Shown: positions 25,731 through 37,600 of the stretch, piece by piece
Position numbering within the stretch: position 1 is the stretch's first letter
Layout of the letters: each line of letters begins with the position of its first letter
DNA from: Acanthornis magna
Taxonomy: Eukaryota; Chordata; Aves; Passeriformes; Acanthizidae
Direction of reading: 5' to 3'
Assembly (NCBI GenBank): GCA_036785705.1
Contig: JAWUZG010000033.1
Span: 372,001 to 436,000 of the forward strand
DNA: 64,000 nt
The notes under the pieces: generated by a model
Databases searched by the model: none
The model's input: only the letters and a program-made list of their open reading frames with translations
What the model was told of the DNA's origin: nothing
Made by a program: the position numbers and the translations under genes

Positions 25731-26404
25731 CAGATCACAGAATAAAGTAGATTGGAAATGACCATTGTGATCATCAAGTCCAACCTTTTACTGAACACCA
25801 CTATGTCAACCAGACCATGGCACAAAATGCCACATCTTGTCTTTCTTTAAATACCTCCAGGGATGGTGATTCCACCACCTCTTTTTGTCAGCCCGTTCTA
25901 ATGTCTATTCACCTTTTCTGTGAAAAAAATTCTTCCTAATGTATGAACTAAAACTCCCCTGGTGCAGCTTAAGATTATGTCCTCTTGTCCAGTTGTTTGT
26001 TCCCTGGGAGAAGAGACTGACCTGGCTACAGCTTCCTCTCCTTTCAGGCAATTGTAGAGAGTGATAAGAGCTCCTCTGAGCCTCCTTTTCTCTGGGCTAA
26101 ACATTCCCAGCTCCCTCAGCTGTTCCTCATCAGACCTGTGCTCCAGATCCTAAGGAAATCTTAATTACCTTTCCCTGGACATGTTCCAGCCCCTCAATGT
26201 CCTTCTTGTAGAGAGGGGCCCAGGGCTGAACACAGCACTTGAGATGTGGCCTGACCAGGGCCCAGCACGCAGGAAGAACCACTTCCCTGATCCTGCTGCT
26301 CTCCTTACTTCTGATATAGGCTAGGTGCTATTGGCCTTCTTGGATGCCTTTTGGATACCTTCTTAGTCATCTATGGGAAGATTGCTGGCTCGTGTTCAGC
26401 CAGT
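25731..26404 (-). mobile_element. CR1 LINE 3' part, minus strand
   Basis: Antisense CR1 3' UTR and end of ORF2. Landmarks are the degraded tail CAGATCACAGAATAAAGTAG (25731-25750), ATCATCAAGTCCAACCTTTT (25771-25790), CCTCCAGGGATGGTGATTCC (25855-25874), TCCTCTTGTCCAGTTGTTTG (25979-25998), GAGCCTCCTTTTCTCTGGGC (26078-26097) and CTCAATGTCCTTCTTGTAGA (26194-26213), ending near GCTCGTGTTCAGCCAG at about 26404. It is 5'-truncated in ORF2. No intact frame remains; the 68-codon minus frame at 25898-26104 is a fragment of the 3' region. Confidence 0.94.
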
Positions 26405-26526
26405 GTTGGCCATATATACCTTGTATAAACAGCATAAATGTGAGAGGAAGCATTAAGGATTTTTAATAGCCTTGAGATTGATGCTTACTAGTCTTTGAAA
26501 AACTGATTTTTTATATTTTATATAAT

Positions 26527-27089
26527 TGTACTCAGTCATGCTGGGATGGAGTTACTTTTTCTTCAAAGCAGCTCAGACTGTTGCTTTTCAATGCTTTAGA
26601 CTGTTGATCAGAGCAGTGCTGGTAAAAAGCTGACACTGAGCTGTGCTTGCATCAATACCTGTTCTGTTTCTTCAGGTGACCCTCCAGTGGGTTGGGAGGG
26701 GTCACCGCTGGAACAGTCGACCCCAATGTCCAAGGGGATATCCTATAACATACAGCATTACACTCAGTAATAAAAGCTCCAGGAAAGGAGAAGAGAGGTG
26801 GGGCCTTTATGGTTATCTCCTTTGTCTCCCCATGAAACCGAACATGTGACGAGGCCTTGCTTTCCTTGAAATGGCTAAACACTTGCCCATGGGGAATATA
26901 AAGCAATTCCTTATTTGTTTTTGCTTGCACAAACAGTTTCCTTAATCTTTATGTCTCAATTCATGTGTTTCTTTCACTTTTGTCCTTCTGATTCTCTGGC
27001 CCATCTCTGTGGGAGAGTGGGCAAGTGGCTTGACAGGGACTTAGCGCTTGTCCAGGGTCAACCTGCTGCTGTGGTGTCGCCTGTTGACA
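26527..27089 (+). mobile_element. Near-complete solitary avian ERV LTR, plus strand
   Basis: A 563-bp sequence matching, end to end, an LTR type I recognise from bird genomes (ERVL-like). It begins TGTACTCAGTCATGCTGGGA (26527) and continues with GGGTTGGGAGGGGTCACCGC (26690-26709), the TATA-box counterpart GTAATAAAAGC (26767-26777), GCCTTGCTTTCCTTGAAATGG (26853-26873), CAATTCCTTATTTGTTTTTGC (26905-26925), and a terminal CCTGTTGACA ending at about 27089. No retroviral internal sequence flanks it, so it is most simply a solo LTR left by LTR-LTR recombination. A clean 5-bp target duplication is not visible at these boundaries, so they may be off by a few bases. It is diverged, and promoter activity is not implied. 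Confidence 0.85.
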
Positions 27090-27959
27090 TGTGAATGTGG
27101 GGGCTCCCAAAAATAAATTCCATAAATTCCTAGCTCCACTATTGTTAGCAACATAAGAAAAGCCTTAACATATTACCTCAGAAAAAATTAGATCAGTTAT
27201 GCATATTTATTAGAAATTAAGGTGGCTCTGTTTAAGCTCTTAGTGCCTCTGAAATAGGAATTCATTCCAGTTTCCTTGTATGTATGTCAGGATACATATG
27301 AAACAACTAAAAATGTGACCATGTTTCTAAAGGACACTGAAAACACAATCAACTTTTCTTTTCAACTTTGCGTTTTGTGCTTTGCCAACGGTTTCCTGTT
27401 TCTTAACTTAGTGAAATAAATTTTAACACCACATTATCAGTCCATCTCACACCTACTGAGCTGATTTACTCAGTTTTAGCTCTGTTGAGTACATGTTCAC
27501 CTCGCCATGCAGGGCAATTGGAAATATGTGTAAAATAATTCTTTCTTTGAATATATATATAGAGATGTCAAGTCTAGTTTTCTGTTCTAAAAGTTTCAGC
27601 AAAAGTCGTAGGTATGGATAGAAAACTTAGGATCTAAAAAGCAAACAAGTTAGCTAATTATTAAAAATAAGGGATCACATTTTCTTGAATTTTTTGATTC
27701 ATATTTCAAATGTGTCTCTCCAAGGAAGGAACAGAAGCATTCAGTACAGAAATTCAAGTAGTTTTGTATTATATAAAAGAACATATCAATAATTGTAACA
27801 TATTTAAATCACTATAATTAATGTTTAGAGCTTGTTAATAATTTTAATCACTATAGTTTGAACATTGTATTTTAATCACTATAATTAATGTTTTAACCAC
27901 GTACACCTACTAAGAACCCCCACTCCACAATGAGTAACTTCTGGCCAGGCAGCCCTCAG
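27090..27959. other. Non-genic AT-rich DNA with a short local repeat
   Basis: No gene is recognised. The part 27802-27897 contains three imperfect copies of a TTTAATCACTATAATTAATG-like unit (near 27803, 27842 and 27870). A TATATATA run lies near 27550. Confidence 0.65.
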
Positions 27960-28675
27960 GGAGGCAGGGGGAGGACAGCAACAGCTCACAGCTGGATAAA
28001 TACATCATGCAAAGGGTGAGCCACTGGCTCATGGGTCAGGCACAAAGGGTTACAGGGAATGGGGTGACATCAGGCTGGGGACCTGTCATTAGTGGGGTTC
28101 CACAGGGCTCCATCCTCGGCCCTGTGCTCTTCAACAGCTTCATGAAGGACCTGAATGCAGAACTGGAAAGGATACTAAGCAAGATCACAGACAATCCAAA
28201 ATGGGAGGAGCTGTTGACTCCCTCAAAGGCAGGGAGGCCCTGCAGAGGGGCAGCAGCAAATCGGAGATGGGCAATCAGCAGCTGTATGCAGTTCAACAAG
28301 GGAAAGTGCCAGATTCTGCACCCGGGACAGGGCAATCCTGGATGTATGGACAGACTAGGGAAGGAGAGGCTGGAGAGCAGCGCTGTAGAAAAGGACCTGA
28401 GGATCCTGGTCCATGGCAAGTTGAATTTGAGTCAGCAGTGCCCTGGCAGTCAGGAGGGCCAACCCTGTCCTGGGGCAGCATTGCCAGCCAGGCAAGGGAG
28501 GGGATTGTCCTGCTCTGCTCTGCTCTGCACTGGGGTGGCCTCACCTCGAGTGCTGGGGGCAGCTTTGGAAACATGGTGTGGCTCTTGGTGATGGTCCTGT
28601 GCAGGGCCAGGACTTGGTGATCCTTGTGAGTGCCTTCCAACTCAGCATATTCTATGAATCTCTGACTCTGTGATC
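27960..28675 (+). mobile_element. CR1 LINE, 5'-truncated and internally deleted, plus strand
   Basis: A sense CR1 copy. ORF2 text runs from the region around CACAGCTGGATAAATACATC (27986-28005) through GGGGTTCCACAGGGCTCCAT (28093-28112) to GAGTGCTGGGGGCAGCTTTG (28549-28568). It then jumps directly to the last part of the 3' UTR (CATGGTGTGGCTCTTGGTGA at 28573-28592) and ends in the tail ATTCTATGAATCTCTGACTCTGTGATC at about 28649-28675. The missing middle corresponds to several hundred bases of ORF2 end plus 3' UTR. It belongs to the same CR1 subgroup as 54200-55975. Confidence 0.94.
28007..28591 (+). pseudogene. CR1 ORF2 reverse transcriptase remnant, 194-codon frame
   Basis: This frame is one of the longest in the window and is a CR1 ORF2 fragment. 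Visible blocks in order: a WLMGQAQRVTGNGVTSG-like stretch (about residues 7-23), motif B as SGVPQGSILGPVLFNSF (about residues 29-45), the expected catalytic-loop position reading ITDN (28184-28195) instead of FADD, then FNKGKCQILHPGQGNPG and LESSAVEKDLRILVHGKLN. The loop has lost Phe, Ala and one catalytic Asp. After about residue 135 the frame appears shifted relative to the family. Codons past 28570 come from the 3' UTR, brought in by the internal deletion. No active enzyme is possible. The length reflects the GC-rich CR1 body rather than selection. Confidence 0.88.
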
Positions 28676-31600
28676 TTTGCTCCTCGCAGAAGTGATAGTG
28701 GATTGCCACCTCCCAGCTCCCTGATTTCATTCTTTATCTTAGCATTTTATATTGTCTCACAGGAGTGCTTTTCCTCTTGAAGTCTGGGGCTGCTAACTAG
28801 CACTGTCTGAACACTCTTAGCTCAGCCTGCAATGTCACCTGTCTTACTATAGATCTCTACTCCATGAACCTCCTCACAGCTTGGCAGTTTCCTCAGCAGC
28901 CTGAGCAATGGTTACACAGCTGAACCAGGCCAAAATTCACCTTCAGTGACCTACTGTTGAAGTTCTAGCACGATGGTTAATGTACCCTATTGATTTTATA
29001 GGATTTGGCTTAGCCTTCAGCATGTACAACTCAGAGATGGACTCTCACTTTGTTATTTGTTCCACAGACTGATCTTGGACTGATCTTAGAAGGTGTCCCT
29101 AAAGGTTGTCACTATTTTCTGAAGTTAACTCAGTTGTATATATAGAGAAAATTTTTAATACAATTGGTGATAATATTTGGGGTTTTGTAACAGAGTAGCT
29201 GACTTGTTTCAGCCTGATTGTCTCCTTTCATCTCCTGTTCAACCAGACTGCTTTGATGTGAGGCTGTGTGTTTGAATGAGACTTGGTAATTGTTTGTCAC
29301 CAACTCATTTGAATGCTGTAAATGTTTCTGTCTTGCAAGACCAGACATACACATGCAGAAAATACACAGCAAACAGATACATAACTGATACAAAAAATGT
29401 GTTGACAATGACTGCTTTTCCCATCCTTTCTCATCACATTATGCACAATATGACCCCTTACACTATGCAACTCATTAGAAACAGCAATTTTTGAGTATTT
29501 AAAAGACCTATGCAAGATGAAAACATCTGCCAGAGTCCCACAGGGAATGTCAACCCTAGGAAACTGAAAAACCCTGAGGTCACATGGCATATGCCTCCTT
29601 TAGACCTGGAGTATAAAAGTGACTCATTTCTGTTCTGTGTATTACAGTGATTATTGATCTTCAGTATATCCTTCTTTTGCCATTCCATCTGCCAACACTT
29701 TGTGTTGAACAGAACTTTCCTTTCTAGTTGTATGATCTAACAGCATAAGAAAAATCCAAGTTTAGAATCTTGTGTTCAAACCAGATGCATCAGTGAAACA
29801 AAAGGACATTATGAGCAGAATGAAGGTAATCAAAGACTAATGCACTTTCCTACTGGTTCCACTTATTTCCCCCTGCTTCAAAATTCTTGCCTGAGTTTCT
29901 TTAGTTTCATTCATATCTATAGTTTCATTCATATAATTCATAAAATATTTCTTTTATTTCATTCATATCATAGTAGGCATAGAGTACCTACTAGCCTAGA
30001 TTCAAGACAAAAAGTGACATAAAATGTCATTGAACATCTGATAACAAAGAGTTCAGTAAGGAAGGGTTTGAACTTCTGAATTCATTGTACTGAAGCAAAT
30101 ACTTATTGCGTCCAAAAGGTATCACAGTGTATTTCCATGTCATAATGGACTGGCATGAATTCTTTTGAGTGTTATATGATTTTGGTCTCATTTTATTTAC
30201 TGTCTGGTTTTGACAGTAAGAGCAGCTGAAAAAAATCGTAAACCTGGAAAACACCTTTGAACCTTGTTTGCTCACTTGAGTGGTGTTGATATCTTGATTT
30301 TAAGACCCAGATTTTCATATTTCTTCTGGAATCAACAAAATGGAGAAACATCAAAGTTTACAAACTTGAAAACATAGAAACATTACATCAAATTATAGTA
30401 ATGCTTAGAAAAACAAGAGCAAAAACTAGTGGATACAATGAGATTCTTTTTTACATTGAACTATATTTACTAAAAGTAGTTTGGGAAGTAATTCAGATTT
30501 TATAATAACAAAAAGAAAAAACCCTAACACTATAGTAGCTTTATCAATGCTATTCATTTTGTCATTTAATTCCACCATGCTCATCTCATGGCAATATATC
30601 CATTAGAAATTTTATTCTGCTTTTATTCTAACAAAAAAAAAAGTATTCAAGTAATTTTCAAAACAGAAAAAAAAAGTATTCAAGTAATTTTGCTTCCTAT
30701 GTCAATATTTTTACTTAACTGTAAATTAATCGGGTACAAGGTTTTAAGATGCTGATGTCATTATAGTACATAACCCTTTTTTTTTTTTGAGTTTTTAAGT
30801 TTTATCAGATTTCTTTATTGATTGAATTTCAGAATATGATGTCAGATCACATATAACTTGCAGGGATATTAATCTTAGAAGCTTTATCTACAAGCAATCT
30901 ACACGACTATCAAGAAGATACATAATTTATCTGCATGACCATACTGCATTCTCTAGACTTTTCAGATTTGAAAAGCCATAACCATTCAGAAATTATAGAC
31001 ACAAAATTCTGTATAAAATCACTATTTGAAAGTCTGTGTAAGAAACATACAGCAAACATACTCTGGAAATACTTCCGCACCTTACTGTGGGAAAAAAAGT
31101 AAAAAATAAGATTATTCAAACTCGAACTAAACAGAGGACTTTTACTGGCATTAGGTTCACCTTATTTACCTCTCTGTAGTATCAGAGTCATAGCAATTGT
31201 ATATTAGCTCTAAATATAAAACTGAAATACACAAAAAAACATCATTTTAGAACACAACACACATAACCATCTTTTCTGTTAGAACTAGACAGAGACAGCC
31301 ATTCCTAAATATTTGCATTTTGTAAGGGCTTAGATACACTTAAAGAAGTCCTAAGGGCACTTTTGAAAAAAAAACATCTTATCACTCTGAGATAAAATGG
31401 TAACATTTTCTAAAATATTTCTTATAGCTTTATGGTCATAAAAATGTTCAATTTTTACTGACAATGACAGTGTAAAATGCATATAAACGTAAACAAAACA
31501 TTTTGTATTGAATTAAAAAATATCCATTTTTATAAGACTGTCCTTTGCAGATGTTAGTTGTCCACACAAGTTTTGCAACACATTTATTTCGTTCTCAGTT

Positions 31601-33177
31601 AAATTAGTCTCCCTGCCAATGTCTGCAAACATAGCCAGCAATTCTGAATATCTAGGGTTAAAATTAATTTTATAAGCATAAAACTAGGTACCAGTCTTAC
31701 AGTCAAATCTTTTTTCATTATTTCCAAGCATAGAGAAAAACATTAGAAATTAGTTTCTTCACATATATTCTCAAAATTTGAACTGCAATGTCTGAAACCA
31801 TAATTTGATTAATACCCTATCCACTCACATACCTCCTCATTTCTCTTTACTAGTCAATAATCATATAGTATCACATACCATGTATATCCATGTTATGTAC
31901 CTGTTCATATAGCTTGTTTAATTTATTTCCTAATATTATTTTCAGACTAGATACAAATTTTTTGTGTCAAGCAAAAAGAAATGATTAACTTCAACAGAAG
32001 CCCAGGGGAAAAGTCTGTTTGTGAATCTCAGCTGCATGTCAGCCAAGGTGTTTCAAGTATTCTCCTTCTGCAAGAAAAAACCATGCATTTGAGTTTCCAC
32101 CTCTAGCCCATTGTTTATTTGGAAACTGCAGGAGCAAAGATCTTCCCACAGTGGAGCAAGTCAAAGTATTTATTGCTAGGGTCCTATAAACTGTGTCCTA
32201 TATAACTGCAACTATGAACCTGCAGAGACCCTTGTTAGAGTTTAATGGACTGGCAAGGTCAGCACAGCTTTTGTAGTGAAAATGAAAATCTAGGAGTCTA
32301 GGAGTTTAATAAACACAATGACATTTCTGCATGCCCCCAAAAATTCCTGAGAACATCTGGAGTTGCTTTGATCTTCTTGGAACATTGATTTTTCTTCTTC
32401 TTTCTCTCACAAGTACTTTTCTTTCTGAGGGCAAGCTTGTTTGTCTGCATATAGAGAGAATGGGTTCTTGTTCAGAGAGAAAAGTTGGAGGCTTTTTCTT
32501 GAGAATTGGTTCCAAACTTAGTCTCAGTATCTTCCTCAGGAGAAAAATCTAATTCCACCTTTCAGCTCTCTGTATTCCTCATGGGAAAGAGAAAGGCAAT
32601 AACCAGTCTAATTATACAAAGTTTAGGGTGAATATTTTCAGCATGACTTTACAAGGAGACTTAGGTTACTGCTACAAATTTGGTTTGCCTTAAAGTGGCT
32701 GTACTTTCCTTAATCAAGTATTTGCAAATAATATCCAATTGCAATGTTCATATCCATTTACAAAGCCTAAGATTGTCAGCCGTGTTATACATCCAGAAAA
32801 ACAGGCAGATTTATTTACAGAATAATTTTATAAAATAGGAAGAAGCAGGGAAAAAAGAATCTTCTTGCCTTCTATAGAAACTTTGATTCCTCAGAATGGC
32901 TGCTATGTTTATATCTCATTACCCAATTCATTCAGAATTGGGCTGGAGGGCTAATGAAGCCTTCTCTCAGTCTCACAATACATATTAAAGCAGCCAACAA
33001 ATTTTTACTGTTATGAAATCTATTAATTCTTTGAGGTCAGCTTTCATGGTGCAATCAGGAGTACAACCGCTATTTACAAACCCACAGAGAATAAGTTTTT
33101 AAGGTATTTGGGGCTCTCCAAATATTACTCCTTTTGGGTGAAAAGAAAATAAAAACCTGTTATTCAGTGCCATATTA
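28676..33177. other. Non-genic AT-rich DNA
   Basis: No gene or interspersed repeat is recognised. Small features: three copies of TTTCATTCATAT between 29906 and 29970; a 25-bp direct duplication at 30633-30658 and 30667-30691; and T11-12 at about 30777-30788. An isolated consensus TATA box (TATAAAAG, 29612-29619) has no other promoter or gene signal nearby. Confidence 0.55.
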
Positions 33178-33530
33178 GAGGAATCATAGAATATGGAATA
33201 CTGGAAGGGGATCTCAGGGATCTCCTTGAAGAGTTTGACTGATACTGACAGAGTTGACTGACACTGAACTTGTGCACCAAGACCTTTCCACAGTTAGGTA
33301 GATCCCAGCCTGTCCTGCACTCCTGGGTTATATTTTTCCAGGTGCAATCCCTCAGACTTGTCCTTGTTGAACTTCCTAAGGTTCTAGCCAGCACACTCTT
33401 TCAGCCCATCCAGGTCTTCCTGCAGGTTGGCTCTCCCTGCCAAGGTGCCCATTTTACCGCTCAGTTTGGTATCATTGGCAAACCTCATCAGGTTACATTT
33501 GATCCCATTTTCCAGGCACTTACGGAAACA

Positions 33531-33848
33531 TCAGACATCACTGAGCCCAGTGTTGGTCCCTGTGGACACCGCTTGTGCCAGGTTGGGAAAGGAGCTGTTC
33601 ACCACCACTCCTGGGGTGAGACTGGTCAGCCAGTCCCACATCCACCACACAGACCACTGATCTAAATTGTAACACAACACTTTCCCTAAGAAGAGGTGGT
33701 GGAAGACCCTGTGGAAAGCCTTGAAGAAATCCAGGTAGACAGTGTCCACTGCTTGCTGCACGTCAACAAAGTAGGTCACGTTGTTGTAGAATGCGATTGT
33801 TTGTAAAACACAATTTACATCTGGTAAATCCATGCTGGCTTTTCCCAA
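33531..33848 (-). pseudogene. CR1 ORF2 reverse transcriptase fragment
   Basis: A 105-codon minus-strand frame within the CR1 at 33178-34653. Residues near the middle read AVDTVYLDFFKAFHRVFHH, matching CR1 reverse-transcriptase motif A (family usual YLDFSKAFD). The catalytic first Asp of the motif is kept; the downstream Asp has become His. Upstream, IAFYNNVTYFVD matches the family's fingers region. Beyond WDWLTSL the residues no longer fit the family, which indicates a frameshift near 33600. It is a fossil fragment. Confidence 0.85.
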
Positions 33849-34167
33849 TCATGTGCTTCATCTGACTAGTGATGTCCTCCAGGAGGATTTGTTCCATAAC
33901 TTTCCTAGTCACTGAAGTAAAACTGCTGGGCTTATAATTTCCTGAATTCTCCTTTAAGCCCTTCTTGTTAGATGGGGGTGACAGCCTTGTTCCAGGCTTC
34001 TGGGAAGATCACCATGACTTCTCAAAGGCTGTGGAGAGCAGCTTCACAATGATATCAACCCTAACACTCTCAGGCAAATATTGTCACATTGATCTTTGTG
34101 GGGGTTAAGCTCCTGTAAAAGTTCACGCACCAAATCTTCCCTCACTAACTATTGGCCTGTGTTTGCA

Positions 34168-34653
34168 TCAACTTGGATTGTTGTTCCCAAAGCCTGGACT
34201 CAAACAGCATTGGTAAAAATGGAGGTGAAGGAAGGAAGCATAGAGAACCTCTGTCTTTTCAGCATTATTGGTGATGAATTCCCTTCTGTTTAACAGTGGG
34301 CCACTATTTTCCTCCTCTCTATGCTTGGTCTTTACAAAGAACCATTTCTTGTGCATTTTGACATCTTTGGCTGATTTTAAAGCCTGAGACTTTGCTTTTC
34401 TAACTGCATCTTTGCAATCCCTGGCTGTGAACTTGTAGTTCTCAACAGGTATTTGTCCACTTTGTCGTCTCTGGTATGCCTCTATTCTGGTTTCAAACAG
34501 ACTCAGAAACTTGCAGACTTCTTGTGAGTTGTCACACCAAATTTCAGTTATTCCTACAAAATCCCAACTTTCTGACTGGACGTGGAGCCCCAGCTCCTCC
34601 TGTTTTTCCCCCAAACTGTGTGCATTTGTACACGTGCACTTGAGATGGTTGGC
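34168..34653 (-). pseudogene. CR1 ORF2 start fused by deletion to the inter-domain linker
   Basis: Read on the minus strand, the far end encodes NAHSLGEKQEELGLHVQSE and then WDFVGITEIWCDN, which is the beginning of the CR1 AP-endonuclease domain. The Glu in the ITE block is the expected active-site region. About residue 29 of the 148-codon frame (start 34614) it switches to RIEAYQRRQSGQ, followed by AVRKAKSQALKSAKDVKMHK, KWFFVKTKHREEENSGPLL and EKTEVLYASFLHLHF. This second part is the linker that precedes the reverse transcriptase. Some 200 residues of endonuclease are therefore missing, yet the frame continues. No function is expected. The open fusion frame could be chance. Confidence 0.82.
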
Positions 34654-37600
34654 CTAGTCACATCTAGTAGATTAGAAGCAAAAATATGTCAAGAAAATCA
34701 GATACAGGAAGAATTCTCATGATCAGATAGGTGTCTGTGACACTTCACAGGGCATTCAAGGGCCTGTAAGCAGAGACCAGTGGTAGCTGCTAGGAACATT
34801 TTCCAGCTGGAGGTGTTGGTATCATAGATATAGATATATGGCTTCTGACACTGAATCAGGAAATCCATTGCTTTACACATCCTCAGCTGTTTTAATCAGG
34901 GAGAAATTATGTTTTTGCTTTCAGAACCTTTTGTGTATACTTCAAGTTAAAAAGTCATAGAGAATTAAGAGGTATTTGTGGTTTTTAATATGGGTTACAT
35001 CTGAGGCAAACTGAAGAGGCACAGGCAGAATTTATTAGTGCAGTAATGCTGTAACTGCAATGGAGATCTTCTTGAGATGCCTTATTTTAAGTGCTTTTTC
35101 CATAGCAGTAACTAAAGTAGTGCATAAAAATATAATAACTATGCAGTAGTTGTGCAATTCAGGAAGTAAACTGCAAAATATTCATCATCTTAGTTAATGC
35201 ATATGCTCCTGACTATTTCCCTGGCAGCACTTAGTAACTCAAAGTGATTAAATTAAATTGTTTTTATATCTTTGTAATAAAGATAGAGTATACAGCCCTG
35301 TTCTCTCAGGATAGGTTGGGATTTTATTACTTAGCTTGATTCTTGCTTATAATTGGCCTTTTTGGTTCTCAATGAGCTGTGAATAAAATCTGAGATGTTT
35401 CAGATTATGTTAAGGAGGATGCACTTACAAGTGATATGCATTCAATTTTATGAGGAAATGATGAAGATTATGATTTCACTGTATTTGAAGTGCAAAATAA
35501 AAAGCCTTACATGGATAATCAGGATTCCTCTGTGTTCTATGTTAATGAGTATTGGCAGCTTCCAGCTTTATTATTACAATTCTTCAGACTATATTTTTTT
35601 TTCTTTTTTTTTTTCCTTAAGATAGACTTCTGGGATATTAACTAAGCCTCTCATACAGATGGCTAGATCTAAAACATCTATCTCAAGAGTAAAACATGTA
35701 AGCTCAAGAGTTTTATTTTATCATGTGGACATGTAGGAATGGGCAAGAAGAAGGAAGAGATAGAGGGACAAAAGTTTTTCGTCTCATTACAAATTCATAT
35801 TCATGTTAATGTCTGTATTCAAATCACAGTGCATTTTAATATGCAAGTTAAAATACAGAATTTTGATCTTATATATTTGCAATGTAATTTTTCTATTTTC
35901 TCCCCGAGAAAGCTTAATTTTAAAAGAGTGGTTTGTATTTTCACCTGCTTAATGATACTCTCTTGTGTTGTACGTTGCCTTTTCTTGATATGTGTGGTGG
36001 CTTCATTAAACTTGGTTCTGATAAAATGGAATAAAGTTAAACCTCCACCCAGGAGACTTCACAGAATAACAGGTAAGATGAGGAAACAGACTGGCATTGG
36101 AGTTCCAGGCAACAATAAGATTTTTAACACAGTCTAGCTGATGAATAATTCATAACACCATTTACTTTCACAAGTAGGCTTTCCTTGGGCAATGCCAACA
36201 GGATTATTTACATAAGCATGACTTGTTTATATAAATAAGGCTTATATGATTGGACTCATACACTGTGTAATAATGCAAAAACATATTAAGTTATGTGTCC
36301 ATAAAATTCCCCTTCACCTCTGGAGACCAAGAACTGGATGATATCACTATACATAGCAATACTGCATGTTGTTCAGGTTTCTTTTATCTTTGCTGGTCAT
36401 TTTTCTGTATCTGAAAATCACCACATAACATATAAATTGGCACAATTCCCTCTCTGCACACACAGGACATTTTAATAACAGCTGGTGTTACCTTGGCAAA
36501 CTTGTGTGGAAAAGCTTCTACAAGCACTAAAGGTCAGTGAGTTTGAAAAAATATATATTTATATCCCCCAAACCGCCTTTTAAGAAAGACTATTCACACA
36601 GTGCAAGTCAAAAGTGGACTCATATAACACAGGTAATGAAGTGTACCCTTCCCTCTTTCACTGATGTAAATTAGAAAAGGCTTGGTTTAATATAGTTTCT
36701 TTCTCTCCTCCTGGAAATTTAATTCCAAAAAGAAGCAATCTAGGTCAGCCTCCTACTGGTGTACCAATTAACAGGACCTGTCCATTATATTTATTATCCC
36801 TCTGCAAAGTGTCAGACTTCAACTTTAGAACTTGCAAAAACAGTATGACCTCAATTTACAGAAAATTGTGGAGTGTGAACGTTCCTTATTTTTCCAGTAA
36901 CTTGCTCCTCACTTTCCTTGAAATTGTATTAAAGTATTGTTGAATTTTAAATGCCCATGTTTTGCCATTTCTAGTGCATTTTGATACATTTTTGCATTTT
37001 CAGTGACCTCAAGGCAGATTAATGTTCCAATAATTTCAAGAGGTCTCTTTAGTTAAGAAACATTCATATGGAGCATTACAAAAAAATCTGATCTACCTGT
37101 GTTTTCTTTTCTTTTTCCCTCACTCTAATTGATAGAAATCACAGCACTGAATTATGCTCTTCTTCCTCATACCTTCTTTAATAGGAAATAAGAACCCTTT
37201 GATCACTGTGATACTCAAAGTAGTAAATGGAAATGCCTTCACAAAGTATACTTCAAGGATTTGTTTTGAAAGAAGAAAAAATTAATTTGTAATCTTGATG
37301 TTAATGGGGGTAATATGAATGTCTCTATTGAAAAATAAACTACATAGAGCTCAAAACACACCTGATGGGCTGAGTTTCCATAGTAGGCAGATAAGCTTCA
37401 GTGTCAGTTTTTCATAAAGCATAGTGAAAAGGAGGGGGAATAATCTTAAACACGCATATTAATTATGAGCGTTCATGCAAGTTGGCATCTTTAATGCGTA
37501 CAATTCTAGAGGGCCTTAGACATGTAAAAGAAATATGAAAACAGTGCCCTGGATTAGGTCTTTAACCTCTACTCTTTTCTCTTATAAGTAGGCATGTTAT

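Larger units (their letters stand above)
33178..34653 (-). mobile_element. CR1 LINE with internal deletions, minus strand, reaching the ORF2 start
   Basis: The most extended CR1 in the window. The antisense 3' tail is at 33178-33198 (AGAGGAATCATAGAATATGG). ORF2 then reads up-coordinate: CTTGTCCTTGTTGAACTTCC (33357-33376), a reverse-transcriptase region (33531-33848), the GAGGATTTGTTCCATAACTT block (33883-33902), and then the linker between the two enzyme domains. At the far end (34540-34653) the text encodes the start of the apurinic endonuclease domain. Most of the endonuclease is deleted, as is most of the 3' UTR near 33215-33270. So this copy spans the element from near the ORF2 start to its tail while missing large internal parts. 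It is diverged and inactive. Confidence 0.93.

Noticed and set aside
28036..28730. Minus-strand frames of 127 and 145 codons and a second plus frame of 139 codons
   Set aside because: Shadows of the CR1 ORF2 remnant at 28007-28591.
29612..29619. Consensus TATA box (TATAAAAG)
   Set aside because: Isolated. No initiator, CpG island, open frame or repeat promoter is attached, and such octamers are expected by chance in AT-rich DNA.
35739..36137. 132-codon plus-strand frame with a hydrophobic middle
   Set aside because: The apparent membrane segment reflects T-rich DNA. There is no signal peptide logic, no homology I can name and no flanking exons.
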